Shown piece by piece: positions 8,273 through 16,800 of a stretch of DNA of 26,394 bases. Where the stretch lies: positions 1 through 26,394 of the forward strand of contig JBBQKP010000023.1 in assembly GCA_038326995.1 (NCBI GenBank). Reading direction: 5' to 3'. Position 1 is the stretch's first letter. Each line of letters begins with the position of its first letter. This DNA is from JBBQKP01 sp038326995 (GTDB taxonomy: Bacteria; Planctomycetota; Phycisphaerae; Tepidisphaerales; Tepidisphaeraceae). A model generated the notes under the pieces. The model had not been told where the DNA came from. It was given only the letters and a program-made list of their open reading frames with translations, and did no database searches. Position numbers and translations under genes: made by a program.

Positions 8273-9916
8273 ATGGCAACGACAAACAGACCCGTCCGCC
8301 TGATTGCGGCCCTCGTGGCGACTGCGATTGTGATGGCGGCAGGTCTGACGGGCTGCGTGGGCGGCCCGCGGATCATTCCTCTCGACAAGCGCGTCGCCAT
8401 CGACCGCGCGGTCGTCGAACGGCCCAGCGGACTCGAACTCACAACCTTCATCGCCGATCTTGATACGCCCACCGCGATCGCCTTCGACACCAGCAACACC
8501 CCAAGCCGCGGCACGATCGTCGTGGCCTTGGGCGGCATCGGTAAGCTGCCGCCTCGGATCGTCGCATTCACCGTCGGCGGGATCAGGCGCGAAATTTATC
8601 CGGCCCACGTTCCCCTGCTATCGAGCCTGTTCCAAACAGCGAACAAAATTTACGGACCCATCGGCGGGATCGCGCTGAAGGACGGCGAGATTTTTGTCAG
8701 CCATCGCGACATCAACGATCAGGGCGTCGTCAGTGCATTCACCTACGACGGCCGACGCCGAACCGTCGTCAGCGATCTGCCCGCAAAAGGCGATCACTCG
8801 GTGACTGATCTGGCGTTTCATCCAGTCAACGGTCGACTGTATTTCGGCGTCGGAAGTGCGACCAACAGCGGCGTCGTCGGGCTGGACAACTGGGCGAGCG
8901 GCTGGGCACGTACGCACCGCGACCTTGCCGACGTCTCGGCCGTCGACCTGCGACTGCTCGGCTCACGCTTTGACACCCGAAACCCCACGGGCGGCCTGTT
9001 CGGCGGAGACGACATCGCCGTCACCGCGCCTTACCAGCCCTTCGCGCTCAGCACCGCACTTCGCATCCCGCGCTCGCCTTCAGACAAGCCCGGCGCGGCC
9101 GTCTATTCCATCTCGGCGGGCGGCGGCGATCTTCGCGTCGAAGCCCACGGCCTGCGAAACCCACGCGGCCTGGTCTTTAACCAGTTCGGCAACCTCTTTG
9201 TCGCCAATCAGGGCATGGAACTTCGCGGAACCAGGCCCGTCAAAGACGACCCGGACGCCGTCCTTCGCGTGCCCCTGGGCGGGGCCGTCTGGTACGGCTG
9301 GCCCGACTTCTCCGCCGACCTCTCGCCGATTTCTGAAACACGCTTTCAGCCCCCACGCGAATTTCTGCTCCGCACCGGCTACCCCGAAGTCGGTTTCCTC
9401 ATCGACCACGAAGCCTCGGGCCTCATCAGGCCCGATCGCGAAACCCTTTTGCGAGGCGTCTTCCCCTCGCTTTCCGGGGCGGCCAAGGTCGAATTCGTAC
9501 CGGGCGAACTCGACAGGCCGTTCAAGCCATTTGCAGGCAACCTTATCATCGCACTCTCGGGAGACCGCGCGCCATTTGCCACCAGTAATTTCCCGCTCAA
9601 ACGGCCCGTCGGATATCGCGTGGTCCTGCTCGATCCAACCACACGTCAAGTCACCGATTTCGTCTACAACACACAGGGCATGCCCGCGCACCTTCTGTAC
9701 AAACAGCGTGGGCAGCGAGGGGGAAAGCATAGGGGTGCGATCGAACGGCCAATTGATGTGAAGTTCGGACCCGACGGCGCGCTGTATATCGTGGACATGG
9801 GAAAAATTGAGATGAAGAACGGGCGGGCAGTTCCGACCAAAGGCAGCGGAAAGATCATGCGGCTGGCGGTGGATGAGTCGTTCGCCCTGCCCGCAACGTC
9901 TCCCGCCGCCGATTGA
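8273..9916 (+). CDS. beta-propeller lipoprotein, sorbosone/glucose dehydrogenase-like
   Basis: 547 residues from the preferred ATG. A basic N-region, hydrophobic core and GLTGC lipobox (Cys28) mark a lipoprotein. The rest has the layout of a six-bladed propeller related to PQQ-dependent soluble aldose sugar dehydrogenases and L-sorbosone dehydrogenase: LDTPTAIAFD early, GIALKDGEIFVSHR, VTDLAFHPVNGRLYFGVGS, then HGLRNPRGLVFNQFGNLFVANQG and DVKFGPDGALYIVDMG near the end. In the family these strands build the cofactor and substrate cleft; whether PQQ is bound here cannot be told. Start choice is uncertain: GTG 8201, ATG 8231 and ATG 8255 are in frame, but ATG 8273 gives a signal peptide of normal length. 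No Shine-Dalgarno sequence settles it. Confidence 0.8.
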   Translation: MATTNRPVRLIAALVATAIVMAAGLTGCVGGPRIIPLDKRVAIDRAVVERPSGLELTTFIADLDTPTAIAFDTSNTPSRGTIVVALGGIGKLPPRIVAFTVGGIRREIYPAHVPLLSSLFQTANKIYGPIGGIALKDGEIFVSHRDINDQGVVSAFTYDGRRRTVVSDLPAKGDHSVTDLAFHPVNGRLYFGVGSATNSGVVGLDNWASGWARTHRDLADVSAVDLRLLGSRFDTRNPTGGLFGGDDIAVTAPYQPFALSTALRIPRSPSDKPGAAVYSISAGGGDLRVEAHGLRNPRGLVFNQFGNLFVANQGMELRGTRPVKDDPDAVLRVPLGGAVWYGWPDFSADLSPISETRFQPPREFLLRTGYPEVGFLIDHEASGLIRPDRETLLRGVFPSLSGAAKVEFVPGELDRPFKPFAGNLIIALSGDRAPFATSNFPLKRPVGYRVVLLDPTTRQVTDFVYNTQGMPAHLLYKQRGQRGGKHRGAIERPIDVKFGPDGALYIVDMGKIEMKNGRAVPTKGSGKIMRLAVDESFALPATSPAAD

Positions 9917-9959
9917 ACAAGTTTGCAAAGAGTGCGTTCAGGACGACGCATCCCATGGT

Positions 9960-10625
9960 ATGTTGATTCACATGGGACTTGCACCGCAAAGATCAACCGG
10001 CCGGGCAATGACGCTTCGCGATTACTTCGTGATTGAGAATGCGGCAGAAACCAAGAGCGAATTCGTCGACGGGTCTATGGTTGCGATGACGGGCGGCATG
10101 CCCGAGCATTCACTAATTAAGACAAACCTCACAGTTGCGATAGCAAATCGCTTGGCCGGAGGGAAATGCCGGGCCTACGACAGCGACCTTCGCATCATCA
10201 CGCCCAAAGGCCGCGTCCGTTATCCCGACCTCAGCGTCATTTGCGGCCCACTTCAAACCACACCCGCAGACCGTGTTCGAGGAACTGTAACCAATCCGAA
10301 AGTTCTTTTTGAAGTCTTGTCAGAGTCGAGCGAGAAAGTCGATCGCCTTGAGAAACTGACAGACTACATATCAATTCCCACATTGCAGGAGTATGTGCTA
10401 GTGTCGCAAAGCGAACCGCGCATCGAAGCGTTGATTCGGCGGAAGGACGGGTCGTGGTCCGTGACGTTCGCAGAGGGCCTGGAGTCGTCGATCAAACTCA
10501 AGAGTTTGAAACTTGAGATCGACCTGAAGGATGTGTACAGGGATGTAAAGTTTGGCAAGCAGAAGAAAGCGTCTACACGGACTCCTTCAACGAAACGTGC
10601 CCGGCAGGGCCGGGCACGTGTTTGA
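9960..10625 (+). CDS. Uma2 family endonuclease-fold protein (DUF820)
   Basis: 221 residues from ATG 9960. The Uma2/DUF820 pattern, a PD-(D/E)XK-type fold, is visible: ETKSEFVDGSMVAMTGG with a following His (MPEHS) in the N-terminal third, YDSDLRIITPKGRVRYPDLSVICG with the conserved Asp, then FEVLSESSEKVDRLEKLTDY with the Glu and Lys, and IPTLQEYVLVSQ. Members are common in high copy in cyanobacteria and Planctomycetota, but their cellular role is not established. The last codons (about ARQGRARV) lie inside a strong terminator hairpin, giving an arginine-rich tail. The start is not certain; ATG 9972 would shorten it by four residues. Confidence 0.88.
   Translation: MLIHMGLAPQRSTGRAMTLRDYFVIENAAETKSEFVDGSMVAMTGGMPEHSLIKTNLTVAIANRLAGGKCRAYDSDLRIITPKGRVRYPDLSVICGPLQTTPADRVRGTVTNPKVLFEVLSESSEKVDRLEKLTDYISIPTLQEYVLVSQSEPRIEALIRRKDGSWSVTFAEGLESSIKLKSLKLEIDLKDVYRDVKFGKQKKASTRTPSTKRARQGRARV
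10595..10623. terminator. bidirectional terminator hairpin overlapping the Uma2 stop region
   Basis: ACGTGCCCGGC and GCCGGGCACGT form a perfect 11-bp GC-rich stem with a 3-base loop, followed by GTTT on the plus strand and flanked by AAA on the other side. It sits at the convergent end of the Uma2 and desaturase genes, 27 bases beyond the desaturase stop. It lies within Uma2 codons. Confidence 0.7.
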
Positions 10626-10649
10626 GTTTGATGAATAATTGATGCGAAC

Positions 10650-11684
10650 TCAGCTTGCCTTCACGAGCGCCTTTTTGGCCATGTGCTCGGGCGAGGGAAG
10701 TTTGACGTTCCAAACCAGGCCGACTTTTTCCAGGGTCTTGATGATGATGTAGCTGGAGTCGAACTGCCACCACTTCAGGCCGTGACGCGCGGATGCGGGG
10801 AAGGCGTGGTGATTGTTGTGCCAACCCTCGCCGAAAGCGAGGATGCCAAAGAGGGCATTGTTGCGGGATTCGTCGTGGCTCTTGTAGTCCTGCGATCCCC
10901 AGATGTGGCAGACCGAGTTGATGCTCCAGGTGATGTGGTGAACGACCAGCACACGCACGAGGCCGCCCCACAGGAAGCCAAGGAATACGCCCATCCATGT
11001 GCCCATGATCAGCCCGCCGATGATTGCGGGGATGATCAGGCTAAGTGCGACCCAGAAGGCGAAGAGCTTGTCGATGCGCTGATTAAGCTTGGACGAAGTG
11101 ATGTCGGGAATGTAACGATCAAGACCCGGCTTGTCCTTGTCGAAGAGCCAGCCGACGTGAGCATGCCAGGCGCCTTTGACAACGCCCATCACACCTTCGC
11201 CGTGATGGTGGGGAGAGTGCGGATCATCAACATCATCAGAATGCTGATGGTGACGACGGTGACGGCTCACCCAGGTGAAGACCGGCCCTTCGACCGCCAT
11301 CGACCCGAGAATGCCCAATGCCGCCTTGACTGGCACGACGGCCTCGAACGACTTGTGCGTGTAGTAGCGGTGGAAGCCGATGGTAATACCCATGGCCGTC
11401 AGCATGTAGCCGGCGATCAGCATGACCAGGTGATGCGTGAAGAAGTAGCCGCCCCACGAGAAGTAGATCGCCGCGGCGAGTCCTATTGCCGGCAGGATGA
11501 TCGCAAGCAGTGTTGCGATCTTAGTGCTGGCGGTGATGTGGTCGTCGATGTGGTGCTCGTGCCCGTCGTCGGCCTGCTTGCCATTTGCCAAGTGGGCGTG
11601 GGGATCGGCGTTGATGTCCGTGTTGGCTGCCACGGAATCGAATGTAAACGGTAATGTCTGAACGGCCTGTGTTGATTCTTGCAC
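10650..11684 (-). CDS. membrane fatty acid (acyl-CoA/acyl-lipid type) desaturase
   Basis: 344 residues. The three histidine boxes of membrane di-iron desaturases are complete: HRYYTH at 105-110, HRRHHQHSD at 142-150, and GEGWHNNHHAF at 286-295. Four hydrophobic segments (about 57-75, 86-103, 208-225, 230-250) match the family topology. The enzyme introduces a double bond, usually delta-9, into a saturated fatty acyl chain using O2 and an electron donor, so it implies aerobic membrane-fluidity control. A histidine- and acid-rich head (residues about 28-49) precedes the first helix. The start is GTG 11684, the first possible start in its frame, with AGGA about ten bases upstream contributed by a tandem repeat unit. 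It is divergent from metF. Confidence 0.94.
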   Translation of the reverse strand: MQESTQAVQTLPFTFDSVAANTDINADPHAHLANGKQADDGHEHHIDDHITASTKIATLLAIILPAIGLAAAIYFSWGGYFFTHHLVMLIAGYMLTAMGITIGFHRYYTHKSFEAVVPVKAALGILGSMAVEGPVFTWVSRHRRHHQHSDDVDDPHSPHHHGEGVMGVVKGAWHAHVGWLFDKDKPGLDRYIPDITSSKLNQRIDKLFAFWVALSLIIPAIIGGLIMGTWMGVFLGFLWGGLVRVLVVHHITWSINSVCHIWGSQDYKSHDESRNNALFGILAFGEGWHNNHHAFPASARHGLKWWQFDSSYIIIKTLEKVGLVWNVKLPSPEHMAKKALVKAS

Positions 11685-11687
11685 TGT

Positions 11688-11777
11688 GAGAAATCCTGGT
11701 TGGAGAAATCCTAGCTCGAAACGTCCTAGCTCGAAAAGTCTTGGCTCGAAAAGTCTTGGCTCGAAAAATTCGCTGCT
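11688..11777 (-). repeat. six tandem 15-bp units directly upstream of desaturase start
   Basis: Units start at 11688, 11703, 11718, 11733, 11748 and 11763. On the minus strand the common form is GAGCYARGAYTTTYTC-like, and several copies carry AGGA, resembling a ribosome-binding site. Two adjacent units are identical (11733-11762). The array ends four bases before the GTG start. It is open in the desaturase frame but has no start codon there, and also open in another minus frame (ATG 11826). Most likely it is leader DNA. Confidence 0.85.
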
Positions 11778-12012
11778 TACGAAACCGACTATCCGTAATT
11801 CCCGAGTTCATGGTGATTACACTCATGAACCTGACACATCATACATTATGGGGCTTATCGACTCATGCACGCCGCGAACTTCATCACCCGATCTGACGAT
11901 GACGACTGTGACGGCGGCAGGGACATCATAGACTGCTTTTGCCCGCTTTCTACTCCACAAACGGGGCGTGCTACATTTTGTCCGCTTTTTCGCAAGTTTG
12001 AAAGTCGCGGAA
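11778..12012. other. divergent intergenic region between desaturase and metF
   Basis: About 230 bases with no supported gene; a minus-strand ORF beginning at 11826 runs through the repeats and into the desaturase in another frame and is probably not real. It must contain the desaturase promoter, which I could not place with confidence. Confidence 0.4.
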
Positions 12013-12055
12013 GCATCCGTTCATCCGGATTTATGGATGAATGAGTTGGCGATGC
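12013..12055. promoter_or_regulatory. nested inverted repeats in metF upstream region
   Basis: TTCATCC (12020-12026) and GGATGAA (12035-12041) form a 7-bp stem with an 8-base loop, enclosed by GCATC (12013-12017) and GATGC (12051-12055). It ends 30 bases before the metF start. It could be a DNA operator or a folded leader RNA; it does not match a SAM or SAH riboswitch that I recognise. Confidence 0.45.
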
Positions 12056-12074
12056 CTTACATTGTGTGTATTGT
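12046..12074 (+). promoter_or_regulatory. possible sigma70-type promoter of metF
   Basis: TTGGCG at 12046-12051 and TATTGT at 12069-12074 are 17 bases apart. If used, the transcript would start close to the ATG at 12086, giving an almost leaderless mRNA, which fits the lack of a ribosome-binding site; the inverted repeat at 12013-12055 would then be an operator overlapping the -35 box. Confidence 0.3.
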
Positions 12075-12085
12075 AGTCTCACACC

Positions 12086-12955
12086 ATGCGACTCGACGCC
12101 CTATTCAAGCCGGACCAGCCGACCGTCTCCTTTGAGTTTTTTCCGCCCAAAAATGACGAGGGCTGGACGTCACTCTATCAGACGATCGAGCAGCTCAGGC
12201 CGCTCTCGCCCAGCTATGTCAGCGTCACCTACGGCGCGGGCGGGAGCACGCGCTCCAAGACCATCGAGCTGGCGGGAAAGATTCAAAATGAACTTGGAAT
12301 CGACGTTTTAGCGCACCTGACGTGCGTCGGGCACACGGCCGACGAGATCGGCGCGATCCTCGACCAACTCTGGGCTGCCAACGTTCACAACATTCTCGCA
12401 CTTCGCGGCGACCCTCCGGGCAGCAGCGTGTGGACCAAAACGCCGGGCGGCTTCGAACATGCCGACGAACTCGTCAAATACACCCGCGGCCGAAACGACT
12501 TTTTCGTGGCCTGCGCGGGTTTTCCCGAAGGCCATCCGCAATGCCTGAACATTCATCGCGATCTCGAGCACCTCAAGGCCAAAGTAGACAGCGGCTCGCA
12601 CGCAATCGTGACGCAGCTTTTCTTTGACAACAATGATTTTCTTCGGTTTCGCGACGACTGCCGCCGAGCGGGAATCAATGTCCCAATCGTCGCGGGCATC
12701 ATGCCGATCCAGAACGTGTCGCAGATCAAGCGGTTCGTGACGATGTGCGGCGCGAAGATTCCCAATCGACTATTGAACAAGCTCGAGCCGCTCGAAGCGG
12801 ATAGCGACGCCGTCTACAAGGCCGGGATCGAATACGCCGCCAATCAGTGCCGCGATCTGATGTTCCACGGCATCGACGGGCTGCACTTCTACACGCTCAA
12901 TAAGAGCACCGCGACAATCGACGTCGTGAAGCAGCTGACGGTCAGGACGATTTGA
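12086..12955 (+). CDS. metF: methylenetetrahydrofolate reductase
   Basis: 289 residues, the usual length for a bacterial MetF, a flavin-dependent TIM barrel that reduces 5,10-methylene-THF to 5-methyl-THF for methionine synthesis. Key motifs are VSFEFFPPK with Glu17 (E. coli Glu28), SVTYGAGGSTRSKT at about 46-58, LALRGDPP with Asp109 (E. coli Asp120; same offset of 11), and AIVTQLFFDN and AGIMPI in the C-terminal half. It is cytosolic. No Shine-Dalgarno sequence is visible before the ATG. No other methionine gene is nearby, so it is probably transcribed alone. Its stop codon overlaps the first unit of a 7-bp tandem array. Confidence 0.97.
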   Translation: MRLDALFKPDQPTVSFEFFPPKNDEGWTSLYQTIEQLRPLSPSYVSVTYGAGGSTRSKTIELAGKIQNELGIDVLAHLTCVGHTADEIGAILDQLWAANVHNILALRGDPPGSSVWTKTPGGFEHADELVKYTRGRNDFFVACAGFPEGHPQCLNIHRDLEHLKAKVDSGSHAIVTQLFFDNNDFLRFRDDCRRAGINVPIVAGIMPIQNVSQIKRFVTMCGAKIPNRLLNKLEPLEADSDAVYKAGIEYAANQCRDLMFHGIDGLHFYTLNKSTATIDVVKQLTVRTI

Positions 12956-12995
12956 GATCTGAGATTTGAGATTTCAAATTTGAGATTTCAAATTT
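12954..12995. repeat. six tandem 7-bp units at the convergent ends of metF and Nudix genes
   Basis: The units are GAGATCT, GAGATTT, GAGATTT, CAAATTT, GAGATTT and CAAATTT, without gaps. The metF stop overlaps the first unit and the Nudix stop (12974-12976) and its last six codons lie inside the array. The units are partly self-complementary, so the array may fold as a weak bidirectional terminator. Confidence 0.85.
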
Positions 12996-13765
12996 GCAAT
13001 CGCCTTGGCAATCGGCGTAAGCCTTTCGTCTTCGATATTCGCCACCCGCACCACCGACTCGTGCTCGTCCTTATCAAGCCGTGATTCAATTTCGCTGGCC
13101 AACAGCGATGTGCGGGCGATGAAGATCAGCTCCGGGTGAAACAGCACCTCATCCCGCGCGATGCCCATGCATCTTATCGATGTGATCTCGCTCGATTGGA
13201 CGCCGATCTCTTCAAGAATTTCACGCCTGGCATCTTCGAACACATCGACCACTTCGCGCACCTCGAGCGACCCGGCGAACGGATGCACCCTGCCCGGGTA
13301 ATACGCCACGCGATGATTCCGCACGCCCATCAGCAGATGGCCGTCGCTCGAAATCACGCCCGTCGATGCGCCGATGAGATTGGCCCTCACGTCGGGCGGA
13401 AAGTGCGGATTGATGAAGTGCGTGCCGACGCAAATCTTGTAGCTCGTTCGAGAGATCGAGAGTTCCAGCGTTTCATCGGCGGCCACTCCGAACGACTCAC
13501 ATCGCACGACCGGGCCGTCGAACAGCGTCACGCCAGGCCGTTGGAGAGTGGTCGTCCATGCGACGTCGATGGCGTGTTCGATGTCCGGATCGATGCGCCG
13601 GGTGGAAGTCGTCCACCTTGCGCGGACCCGGCCGGGAGAGAACGAGCCGCGCAGGAGCCAGGAGTAGGAACTCGAGTTCGTCACATCAGATTTCGTCACA
13701 TCAGATTTCGTCACACCAGATTTCGTCACACCAGATTTCACACCGGATTTCTTCACGCCGGCCAT
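12974..13765 (-). CDS. Nudix hydrolase with lengthened Nudix box and repeat N-terminus
   Basis: 263 residues. The C-terminal domain (about 130-263) contains a Nudix box beginning at Gly165: G-x5-E171, then nine rather than seven residues, then REILEEIGV (181-189). The Glu residues of REILEE normally bind the Mg2+ for hydrolysis of nucleoside diphosphate derivatives. The preceding GVRNHRVAYYPGRVHPFAGS stretch recalls NUDT22-like enzymes, which act on UDP-sugars, but this is only a resemblance. The N-terminal 130 residues are a separate region I do not recognise. Residues 7-30 are a five-residue repeat (SGVTK/SDVTK). The true start may lie at a GTG within the repeats. It follows the C11 peptidase by 44 bases and may share its transcript. 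The C-terminus is encoded by a 7-bp repeat array. Confidence 0.85.
   Translation of the reverse strand: MAGVKKSGVKSGVTKSGVTKSDVTKSDVTNSSSYSWLLRGSFSPGRVRARWTTSTRRIDPDIEHAIDVAWTTTLQRPGVTLFDGPVVRCESFGVAADETLELSISRTSYKICVGTHFINPHFPPDVRANLIGASTGVISSDGHLLMGVRNHRVAYYPGRVHPFAGSLEVREVVDVFEDARREILEEIGVQSSEITSIRCMGIARDEVLFHPELIFIARTSLLASEIESRLDKDEHESVVRVANIEDERLTPIAKAIANLKSQI
13680..13754 (-). repeat. 15-bp tandem units in N-terminus of Nudix gene
   Basis: Four near-identical units start at 13680, 13695, 13710 and 13725 (GTCACAYCAGATTTC on the plus strand), plus a diverged fifth unit to 13754. They encode SGVTK, SGVTK, SDVTK and SDVTN. The first two pairs are each identical, indicating recent expansion. 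Confidence 0.92.
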
Positions 13766-13809
13766 TGTGCAGACTCTTGTGACAGTTGGCGCTACTTCGT
13801 CGCCCGCGC

Positions 13810-16800
13810 CTACCTCGCGACTTGCAGACTGCCGATGATCTGCTGCAGCACGGGCAACGCCTGCTGGCCCATCATTTGGTTTTGCAGCGAGAAGTTGACT
13901 GCGACGATTCCGCCTCGGGTTTGGACGAGGTTGATGCCCACGCCGTAGCCGCCCTGCTGGGTCATGATCATGCCCTGAGAAGACATGACCTGAGCGCCGT
14001 TGATGACGTTCTGACGCTGGTCCTGTATCTGCAGTTGCCCGCCGACATTTTGGATAAACAGGTCGAGCTGCTGCATGACCATTCGCGGATCGTTGATGTT
14101 GTCGAAGCGAATGATCTCCACGCTTGCGGTGAGGTTCTGGTCGACTGCGGTGTAATCATAACCCGGGAAGAACTGCTTCATTTGCTGCACGAGCTGCGGG
14201 TTTTGCTGGAACGACTGAGGCACGTTCAGCGAGATCAGCCCGCGTGCGTCGCGCACGTTGCCCTGCATGGGCTGAGGTCCCGGTTGAGGACCAGGATTGA
14301 ACGGCTGCGGGCCGGGGTTGGGCTGGGGGTTCGGCTGAGGACCGGGATTAAACGGTTGGGGGCCCGGCTGCGGTCCGGGCTGTGGTCCATCGTTGTTTGC
14401 GACCTGTTCGAACGGCTCCTTGCGAACCCATACCATGTTGATGTCGATGGCGAGCGCTTTATTAACAATGCGTGCCTTGTTCCCTTCAGGCACCCACCAC
14501 ATCGCGCCCAGCAGCACCTCGGGCTGTTCATTGGGCTTAGGCAAAACCAACCGATAGAACGGCTGGCTTCCGCTTTGGCCCAGCTCCAAAAAGAAAATGC
14601 CGTTGATCCGATTACGCTTATTCGGGTCCTTGTCGTCGGGCGCGTCCATGACCGCGCGGAAGACCGTCGGCGAATCCGTCGCCGCTAGCGTCAGCGTCGT
14701 GTTCATTGGTATCTGCTGCTCGCCCAGCGCGAACCATTCCCAGGTTCCGACGATGTGCTCAGGCTGATAGCCCTGCCAGCTCGTCTTGGCAGTCGCATAC
14801 TGCTGATCGATCTCGACGCGATAGTCGTATCGCGCGACCGAAGCGGTTCCGCTCATCGTCTCGGCGACGAAGAGGTCCTGAGCATCGCCGGCGGGTTGAA
14901 AGTCCATGATGAACCGCACGCCCTGGCCCCAGGTCATCGACTGCATCGCCGCGAGTTCCTTCGTGCCATCGTCCTTGTACACCTCGAAGATCGGCGTGAT
15001 CTTCGTGTCCGCGGGCGGTTCGAACTTCTGCTGCACCACGCGGCCCTCGCCCTGCGGCACGAGCACGATCAGCGTCTGCGCCTCGAGCGTGACGCCGTTG
15101 GAAATAATCACCCCGCGCATCGGCTGCTCGCCCAGCGTCGCGTGCTGCACCAGCACCGGCACCGTGAACGTCGTCAGATCGGCAATGTCCGAATTGTCCA
15201 CCATCACCGGCAGCGTCTCCTGGCCGTTGCTCGCCAGAAACGCCAGCCCGTACTGCGGCTGCTTCAGCTCATTCACCCCGTCCTTGAATGTCGGCATCAT
15301 CAAGTCGACATCGCTCCCGTACTTCTCCTGCCCCTCCATCAACTTCTTCAAAAACTCACTGTCCATGACGAACGACTTGATGATGACGCGCGTGCCGTTG
15401 AACTGCGCGTCCTTCACGCCGATCAGGTGACGCACCCACACAATGTTGTTGCCTTCCAATGTGAATTTCGTGCCCATTCCCGACAAAGGAGCCAGCGCGT
15501 TGGCAGGCTTGTTCTGGGAATCGACGATCGCGAAACTGCCGAACTTGGACGGCGCATTGTGCTTCTCTTGCTCGGGGTACAGCGCTTCCATGAGCTTCGG
15601 CCAGCGACTCGTGCTCGCGAAATCCAGCTTCGCGTAATTGGCGTCGTACGCTTCCTTGATGACCGGCGCGTAGACCGCAAGCCCGTTGCTCATGCGCCGC
15701 CTTTCGCTATTGGCATTGGCGTAGACGAGCTTGTCCATCGCCTGAACGAAATCGCGGTATTCACTCTCAGCCGGGAACGGCTGAATCTGCAGCCGCATGC
15801 GCTTGAGCGTGTCGAGCAGATCAACGCTCTGCAGCGACGCCGCCCCGCGACGGAAATCCTCGCGCGAGTCGGCATACTGCTCTGCGTAAAACAGCGACCG
15901 ACTCACCGCCGCCCAGTTCGTCTGCATCGTTGGAATGAGCTTGTCGATTACCGCATTAAGCTTCGCGCTCGCGTCATCGAACGCGTTCAGGTCGACCGCC
16001 GACATCGTGGCGATCTGCTGGTTGTCGTCTTTGTGGAATTTATCGAACTCGCCCACGAGATCGGACGCGATCCGGCGAGCGCCCAGCGTCCCTTTGCCGA
16101 AGAGTTGCAGCACGCGGTCATAAGGCATGCCCTTGCCCGGCACGATCGCCTGAGAGGCGATCATCACGTCGGCCAAATCGCGCACCTGCGCCGCCACTTC
16201 CATCTGCGCCATCAGACACATGTCGAACGCGACGAGGTCGAGCTTTTTAATCTCAGCGCCGGCGAGCGCCTTCTGAAGGGCCGCGCGAAACTCAGACATG
16301 TCGAGCAGGTCGCGACCGTCGGGCGCGCCGGGCGCGTCATCGTCGTTCGCCATCTGCGCCCAGCCGCCGCCGTGGTTCCACATGAACAAGGCCCGCTGCT
16401 TCGCGGGATACGCCTTGACGGCGCCTTCCACGAAACTCGCCAGCGTCTCGGGGTCGCCCATGTTAAGTTCGCCCAGTTCCAGCAAAACTTCAGAGTCGAT
16501 CTGGTCGGGCTTGCCGCCTTTTCGGACGCGGAAGAGTTTGGCGTCGGTCCAGTTGCCATTGGTTTCGTCGAAGCCTTTGCAGCGGTCGAAGAGGACCAGC
16601 ACATCGACGTTGTCGGGCAGGCCTCGCTCCATCTGCTCCATGTTGAAGACGCCTTGATTTTCGAGGTTGTTGTCGCCGTCGAGGTAGACCAGGATGAGCC
16701 AGTCGCGGCTCGGATTTTCTTTGGCGGGCAAAGCACGCATCGCAGCATAGGCCTTGGAAAAATCGACCGGAGTTGCAGGGACTGCTGGCGTTGTCGGGTT

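Noticed and set aside
11521..11826. Minus-strand ORF of 101 codons with FRAKT repeats upstream of the desaturase
   Set aside because: The repeats are the 15-bp array read in another frame, and the ORF then runs out of frame through the desaturase start. A regulatory leader peptide remains possible but is not supported.
13786..14688. Plus-strand ORF of 300 codons opposite the C11 C-terminal part
   Set aside because: Shadow of the peptidase gene; it is a low-quality Leu/Arg/His-rich reading with no recognisable feature.
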